A stretch of 64,000 nt of DNA, taken from Delphinapterus leucas (taxonomy: Eukaryota > Chordata > Mammalia > Artiodactyla > Monodontidae). Position numbers and translations under genes: made by a program. Below the pieces are notes generated by a model that was given only the letters and a program-made list of their open reading frames with translations, searched no databases and was not told the DNA's origin. Positions 58,906 through 64,000 of the stretch are shown here, in pieces. Numbering within the stretch: the first letter of the stretch is position 1; each line of letters starts with the position of its first letter. The stretch is taken from assembly GCF_002288925.2 (NCBI RefSeq), contig NW_022098008.1:4302462-4366461 (forward strand). Direction: 5' to 3'.

Positions 58906-58977
58906 GTTACTCTATTCGTGATGCAGGATCCCAGTGGTGAGGAACTCAGCATCTTACGTGTTCGTTGATTACTTGGT

Positions 58978-59260
58978 TAGTGTCTTAGAAAGCTCGTCCT
59001 GCTATAACAAAACATCATAAACTGGGTGACTTATAAACAATAGATATTCATTTATCACATTTCTGGAGGCAGAAAGTCAGGGATCAGAGTTCCAGCATTG
59101 TCAGGTTCTGGTAAGAGCCCTTTTCCAGGTTGCAGATGGCTGCCATTCAACTGTGTCCTCACATGGTGGAAAGAAAGCTCACTCTCTCTCTGGCTTTGTC
59201 TTATAAGGGCACTAATCCCATTCCTTATAAGGGCACTAATCCCATACTCTTCCCAAAGAG
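58978..59260 (-). mobile_element. MLT1-type MaLR LTR, 5' part missing
   Basis: Antisense MLT1: 'tcctgctataacaaaacatc', 'cataaactgggtgacttata', 'gcagatggctgccattcaac', 'gtcctcacatggtggaaaga', 'ataagggcactaatcccatt'. A 24-bp unit containing this last phrase is duplicated at 59201-59245. The U3 start is not recognised. Confidence 0.88.
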
Positions 59261-60267
59261 TAAAACACTCATTACCAAAAAACCTACTGTGGCCTGCCCT
59301 ATCTTGCTCTGATCCCCCAGAGCCACCATGCACTAAGGAAAGTGGAAGTTACCCGTGATCATAGGAAAGGCAGATTCCTTCCATTTAGGCTGACCCTGGG
59401 AGTGGGCCTGCAGGTTGTGACTTGAGGTGGGAGTGGGAAGTAGGAGGGGACCCAAAGGACAGGAATTGACCAGCTGGTGTTTGAATTTCTTCAAACAGGG
59501 GTCACTTCTTTTGACTTATCCACAGGGTGTCTCTGGCCTGAACTCTGAGAATGCCAATAATTCAGAACATTAATGCTTCCCAGGTAAAACAAAGAAATGA
59601 GGAGCAAGGTGGAGACAGAGCTGAGTGTTGTCTTCATCACAGGTGACAGGGCCAGGGAATGGTCACAGAGCTCAGAAGAGTGATTCCACCAGGAGAGTGG
59701 GAGAGGCCTAAGGCCAGTGTCCAGGTACCAAAGTGGGATGAAAAGACCGAGAGCTCATCTGGCGTCAGAGCAAAGAGGACGAGGTCCAAGGTGGGACACT
59801 TGGGAGAGGCTAAGGCCACACGGATAAGTGCCATTGGTTTGGCCATTCCTGTGGCATCTTAAACATTCAATACTTGAAGTCAAAAAGTTAATCCTATTAT
59901 CTTTTTCTCAAAAAAAAGAATTTGATTCTTTTATTGAGAAAAGGTTAAGTAGGAAATGGAAACAGTGATGATTTAAAATAAAAAAAGTGGATGAAGGGAA
60001 AGGACATGAAAAAGACATAGGTTGGGGAAATAGAAGGTCAAGGAGACACATTTCCTTCTCTACTTCTTTCCGACCCTAACCCAAGAATCTATTCTCACAT
60101 CAGGTTAGACTGTGTCAATGACCACCAGGACAAAAGTCCCCACTAAAATAGCAATAACATCTTTAATTTGCTGTGTCTTGTTCTGGAAGAATTGTTGGTT
60201 AAAGAATGTTTTAAGAAAAGTGAAGAAGATAACTTGAACTAAAAATCAAAGAAGAAGAAGGGTGGGA
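59261..60267. other. Unassigned sequence
   Basis: No gene or named repeat. Confidence 0.4.
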
Positions 60268-60520
60268 AGGGGAGGGATAGTTAGGGAGTTTAAGATTGAC
60301 ATGTACACACTGCTCTATTTAAAATAGGTAACCAACAGGGACCTACTGTATAACACAGGGAACTCTGCTCAATATTCTGTAATAACCTAAATGGGAAAAG
60401 AGTTTGAAAAAGAATAGATACATGTATATGTATAACTGAATCACTTTGCGGCACACCTGAAACTAACACAACATTGTTAATCAACTGTATTCCAATATAA
60501 AATAAAAATTAAAAAAAATG
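60268..60520 (+). mobile_element. Young LINE-1 3' end
   Basis: 3' UTR order: 'gattgacatgtacacactgc', 'accaacagggacctactgta', 'gaatcactttgcggcacacc', 'aactgtattccaatataaaa' and A-tail. About 250 bp long, strongly 5'-truncated. Confidence 0.93.
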
Positions 60521-60535
60521 AGTCCCTTTAAAAAA

Positions 60536-60579
60536 ATAAAATAGATAACCAACAAGGACCTACTGTAAAAAAAAAAAAA
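60536..60579 (+). mobile_element. Second, internal L1 3' UTR fragment with its own poly-A
   Basis: About 30 bp ('atagataaccaacaaggacc', then 'tactgta') repeats the L1 segment at 60321-60350. It then runs straight into 13 A residues instead of the normal continuation 'taacacaggg'. Confidence 0.85.
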
Positions 60580-61550
60580 GTAGCTAATCTCATGATAAGA
60601 AATGTAGCAATAATCCACATGGAATAGATTATGCTCTTGAAATATACATTTGACAGGGGTCTTTCCACTTAAAAAATATAAAAGAAGCAGCTCTTTGCTT
60701 GGACAGTTTGGTTGCCAGCCCTCAATGGGAAGTGTGAGTGGGAAGCCAATTTACTCAAATCACCCATTCAGAGTCTTCATCCCATATTTGTGCCTGAGTA
60801 GCCCCTACAAGTTTGAGAAGAACTGGATGCTGTGCACAGTGACGTGCCCTGGGGATAGTGGGCTTGAAGGGACTTCGGATCAATTCCAAAGGAGCCCTGG
60901 GTGTTTGGAACTCAGGACAGACGTTCAGGTGTGGAGAAGGTTTAGGGCAGCTTGATCTGTTGTCTCACACAGCTTCCCGAAGTGTCAGCTCCCGTGGGGA
61001 GGTGATTTATCTGTTGTGACAATCTGGCACCAGAGCTGTTTGTTGATCCTGCTGAGCAAGGTCGACAAGGATGCTCGCTGGTACATTTGAGATGAGAAGT
61101 TTTGTAGTCTGTGGCTAGGATTGAAATGGACTTTGCATTGGAAGAGTTAGGAAAGATGCCTGATATTTGTCATTGCTTTGAAAGTGAATGGGAAAAATAA
61201 TGACCACATGGAGCTCAGACTGCCCACGACAGCTCCGGTCCAATTCATTTGTTTGGGATCTTTTTCTTTGATTAGGAGGACAGTGTGGTTGCTGCTTCTG
61301 GAGCCACTGTTGGGAGCTCAGGGCACCAGACAGCACGGTAGTCTGAGGGGCACCACCAAAGACACATTTACAACCAGCAGAGACTGAGAGCGATGTGTGA
61401 GTGGTGATCTAATAGTGAACCAACCAAGAGAGGTGGAGGGGCATATGCCTGATAGAACAAGCCCTTCATTATCTGACCGCTCTCCTCAGGAACTCATAAA
61501 AAAAGAGGAATTAAAACACAATTTCCCACCACACTGGCTATCATCTAATA
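60580..61550. other. Unique sequence, partly enhancer-like
   Basis: No gene. The part at 60960-61090 ('aggtgatttatctgttgtga' and 'caatctggcaccagagctgt') is repeat-free and may be conserved; this is only an impression. Confidence 0.35.
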
Positions 61551-61564
61551 AAAAATACTGGCTA

Positions 61565-61886
61565 GGGCTTCCCCGGTGGCGCAGCGGTTGAGAATCTGCC
61601 TACTAATGCAGGGGACACGGGTCCGATCCCTGGTCTGGAAGGATCCCACACGCCCCGGAGCAACTAGGCCCATGAGCCACAACTACTGAGCCTGTGCTCT
61701 AGAGCCTGCGAGCCACAACTACTGAGCCTGCGCGTCTGGAGCCCGTGCTCCGCAACAAGAGAGGCCGCGATAGTGAGAGGCCCTCACACCGCGATGAAGA
61801 GTGGCCCCCGCTTGCCACAACTAGAGAAAGCCCTCACACAGAAACAAAGACCTAACACAGCAAAAATAAATAAATTAATTAATAAA
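61565..61886 (+). mobile_element. Long CHR SINE followed by a likely 3'-transduced segment
   Basis: Full long CHR: 'gggcttccccggtggcgcag', 'gggtccgatccctggtctgg', 'agccacaactactgagcctg', 'gcccccgcttgccacaacta', then an A/T-rich tail. Left duplication AAAAATACTGGCTA (61551-61564) matches AAAAAAATTGGCTA (61914-61927) at 12 of 14 positions. Between the SINE tail and the right duplication lie 22 non-SINE bases (61887-61908) and a second A-run. Confidence 0.95.
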
Positions 61887-61927
61887 CTCCTACCCCCAAC
61901 ATCTTCTTAAAAAAAAAAAATTGGCTA

Positions 61928-62539
61928 ATGCTTTGTTTCGGTGCCTGCCCCCCTACAAATGATGTGCAAACCATGAATAAAGTATTGATTTAACTGCCAT
62001 GTATCCTGTCAGTTGTCTTGGGATTTGTACACGTTAGATAGAGTCTGACACATTCACAATAAGGAAAAATGCTTCCAAGGAGTGCAGGATTCTGCAGGAA
62101 GACCTGGACAGGAAGATGACAGCTGCTCCCTGGTGTGAAGGACTTGGAGAGGGCAGGCCAAAGTGTCCTTGTATAGGGGGCAGATCCGTTCCCTAGTCCT
62201 GGTGGCTTTTCAGAGATTGATGCAGCTGTAGGGACATCAGCAGTTGGTGTCAGGAGAGGGCAGTATCGCTCCCTTTCTGGTCACCTCCTCTTGGCTCCCG
62301 CTGGTGCATTACATTGACCTTGCACCCATCCATCTCCTATCAGGCAGACTCTGAACAAGTCCATGTAAGATAAAATGGCCGATGAATGTGTGTTGAGCAC
62401 AAGGTGACTAGCACAGCTCATTAACTCTGTCATCAGTTACAGCTCGAGCTGGGGAGCCACGTGGTCAGGAACTGGGCTCATGTGACTCAGACCCTCCACA
62501 GGCATAGCTCTGGGAGACTCTGGCTCAGGTATCTGACCT
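61928..62539. other. Unassigned sequence
   Basis: No gene or named repeat. Confidence 0.4.
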
Positions 62540-62680
62540 CATTGCTTCTCTGTTCTCCCATCTGTGAAGTGGGGAGAGCAATAATTTTCCTGAGCTGTTG
62601 AGAGGAGCGACGTGGGACATTGAACTGTAAAATACCAAACGTGATTAGTTCACAATAAATGGGAGAGGCTGCTCTTGTGG
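62540..62680 (+). mobile_element. MIR SINE fragment
   Basis: MIR order: 'cattgcttctctgttctccc', 'atctgtgaagtggggagagc', 'gctgttgagaggagcgacgt', 'gtgattagttcacaataaat'. Confidence 0.7.
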
Positions 62681-62887
62681 TTTGCAGGTTAGCGAAGAGG
62701 GTGGTTTCATGTAATGGAGTCCAGGGCAGTGAAGGTGGCCATCCGTGGACATTTTGTGAGCATCTAGGATGTGCCATGCACTGAGCTAAACTATGGGAAG
62801 ATGCCCAAGAAGAAGGCTCGAGTGCTGTTGTGAGGGAGCTGTGTGTTACCAGACAGCAAGAGATACACTGTAGAGAGCATGATGCCT

Positions 62888-63302
62888 GGGATCCTAGGGC
62901 TGCCATAACAAAGGACTACACACCGGGTGGCTGGAAACAAGGACATTTATTCTCACACAGTTCTGGGAGCCAGCAGTCCAAGATCAAGGTGTTGGCAGAG
63001 GGGTTCCTTCTGAGGACCATGAGGGAGAATCAGCCCAGCTTCTGGTAAAGGCTCAGCATTCCCATTCCATGGCTTGTAGATACATAACTCCAATCTCTGC
63101 CTCTGTTGTCACATGGCCTCCCCTCTCCATGCCTTCCTTTTCTGTCTTGTATAAGGACACTTGTCACAGTGGTCACCCCAATCCAGGATGGTCTCATCCC
63201 AATATCCTTACCTCAGCTACATCTGCAAAGACCCTTATTAGGGTAACATTTGGAGTTCCAGGTGGGCATATCTTCTGTGCGGGCACCATTCATCTCACTG
63301 CA
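62888..63302 (-). mobile_element. MLT1-type MaLR LTR
   Basis: Full-length antisense MLT1: 'gggctgccataacaaaggac', 'ttattctcacacagttctgg', 'tccaagatcaaggtgttggc', 'ccatggcttgtagatacata', 'agctacatctgcaaagaccc'. Solo. Confidence 0.93.
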
Positions 63303-64000
63303 TGTGGGTGCAACGGAAGCACCAAGGAAGTGCTGGTTTCTCAGAAAGGCAGCGTCTCAGCTGTGGAAGCCCATGGGGGGTTGACAGAGGTTGGAGAGGG
63401 GGTGAGCAGGGTGCTGTGAGCAAGGCATACAGAGCACGCAGAGGCCAGGAGGAGAGAAAGGATGTGGGAGTGAAGCACTCCCCTTAAAATAACTTCTCTC
63501 TCCAACACATCGCTGTGGGAAATCTTAGCACTGCCAGGAATCTTGGGAGATCTTATTTTCTACATCTTGGTATTAGATTTGGCTCACACTTTTCTGAATT
63601 TTGGGTATCAGCCTGGGATGGTGGCTTTTGGAGGCAGGGAAGCGAGTTTGCACCTAGGCCATTCCTGAGAGAAGTCCGTTGATCTTTCTGAATTGCAATG
63701 ATATTCTCCTGCAAAAACAGGGATCCTTGTACAAACATTCAGTTTTGCTGGAGTATTACATGATATAATGAAGGAAATGTTGCTTCATGTCACAATAGCT
63801 CATTTCAAGGCTACTTCCTTCTCTCCTCTTGTATACTCTCATAGGTCAATTCTTAGGCAGCCCCTGATATTAAATTATACTTTAAATTAAAAAATTAAAA
63901 TGTAGATATTTCCAGGAGAATGTTTCCTTGTGGATACAACCTGCTTTGTGCAACCGACTTTTATGATTTTTAGCTTCATCCCGTGAACTACTTTCTGAAC
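63303..64000. other. Unassigned sequence
   Basis: No gene or named repeat that I can support; the AT-rich end runs off the window. Confidence 0.4.

Noticed and set aside
60290..60484. Short - strand frame over the L1 tail
   Set aside because: It is an antisense frame of L1 3' UTR sequence.

Overview
This window is non-coding nuclear DNA from a mammal, almost certainly a cetacean and most likely a toothed whale. The main evidence is a set of twelve tRNA-derived SINEs of the CHR type. Their heads read GGGCTTCCCTGGTGGCGCAG, and most are flanked by clear target-site duplications (TSDs). Several belong to the GC-rich young form typical of whale and dolphin genomes. They sit on a background of old placental-mammal repeats: MLT1-type MaLR LTRs, MIR, L2, L1M, MER20/MER58-like and Tigger-like DNA transposons. 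I saw no ruminant BovB or Bov-tA element. Species cannot be decided from this sequence.

I found no protein-coding gene. Open frames longer than 100 codons either lie in GC-rich or repeat sequence or lack recognisable protein similarity, splice context or domain structure. The only recognisable coding remnant is the C-terminal end of a LINE-1 ORF2 near 32.2-32.4 kb, inside a 5'-truncated LINE. There is no tRNA, rRNA or known ncRNA gene and no CRISPR array. The window therefore looks like a gene desert or a large intron.

Layout. 0-5 kb: an old L1, an ERVL-like LTR with an AT microsatellite, a GC-rich stretch with a strong G-quadruplex motif, a MIR and an MLT1. 5-14 kb: CHR SINEs, an old L1 3' end, a hAT fragment, a 24-bp minisatellite and a possible small exon. 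14-24 kb: a Tigger-like element, L1/HAL1-type and L2 fragments, two MLT1 LTRs and two copies of one ERV LTR family, one split by a younger L1. 24-28.3 kb: a long ancient antisense L1 carrying a CHR SINE, then a hAT element interrupted by a SINE that is itself interrupted by a second SINE. 28-40 kb: MLT1, a young L1 3' end, an LTR-like block, an L1M end, MER20 and three CHR SINEs. 40-50 kb: mostly unique sequence with a 44-bp tandem repeat and two blocks that resemble conserved enhancers. 50-64 kb: an ERVL-type LTR, an L2, MIRs, a SINE-in-SINE nest, two MLT1s, an odd double L1 tail and a SINE that appears to carry 3'-transduced sequence.

The mobile elements record a relative chronology: L2/MIR and L1M first, then MLT1 and DNA transposons, then older CHR SINEs, then young CHR SINEs and L1. 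Unique AT-rich blocks near 10.4-10.9, 34.4-34.7, 44.4-44.7, 48.5-49.1 and 53.8-54.0 kb have the look of conserved regulatory DNA. That is inference only, because no alignment could be run. No new genetic system is evident. The most notable observations are the retrotransposition oddities (3' transduction, premature polyadenylation, nested insertions), a candidate exon at 9849-9900 and the enhancer-like blocks.
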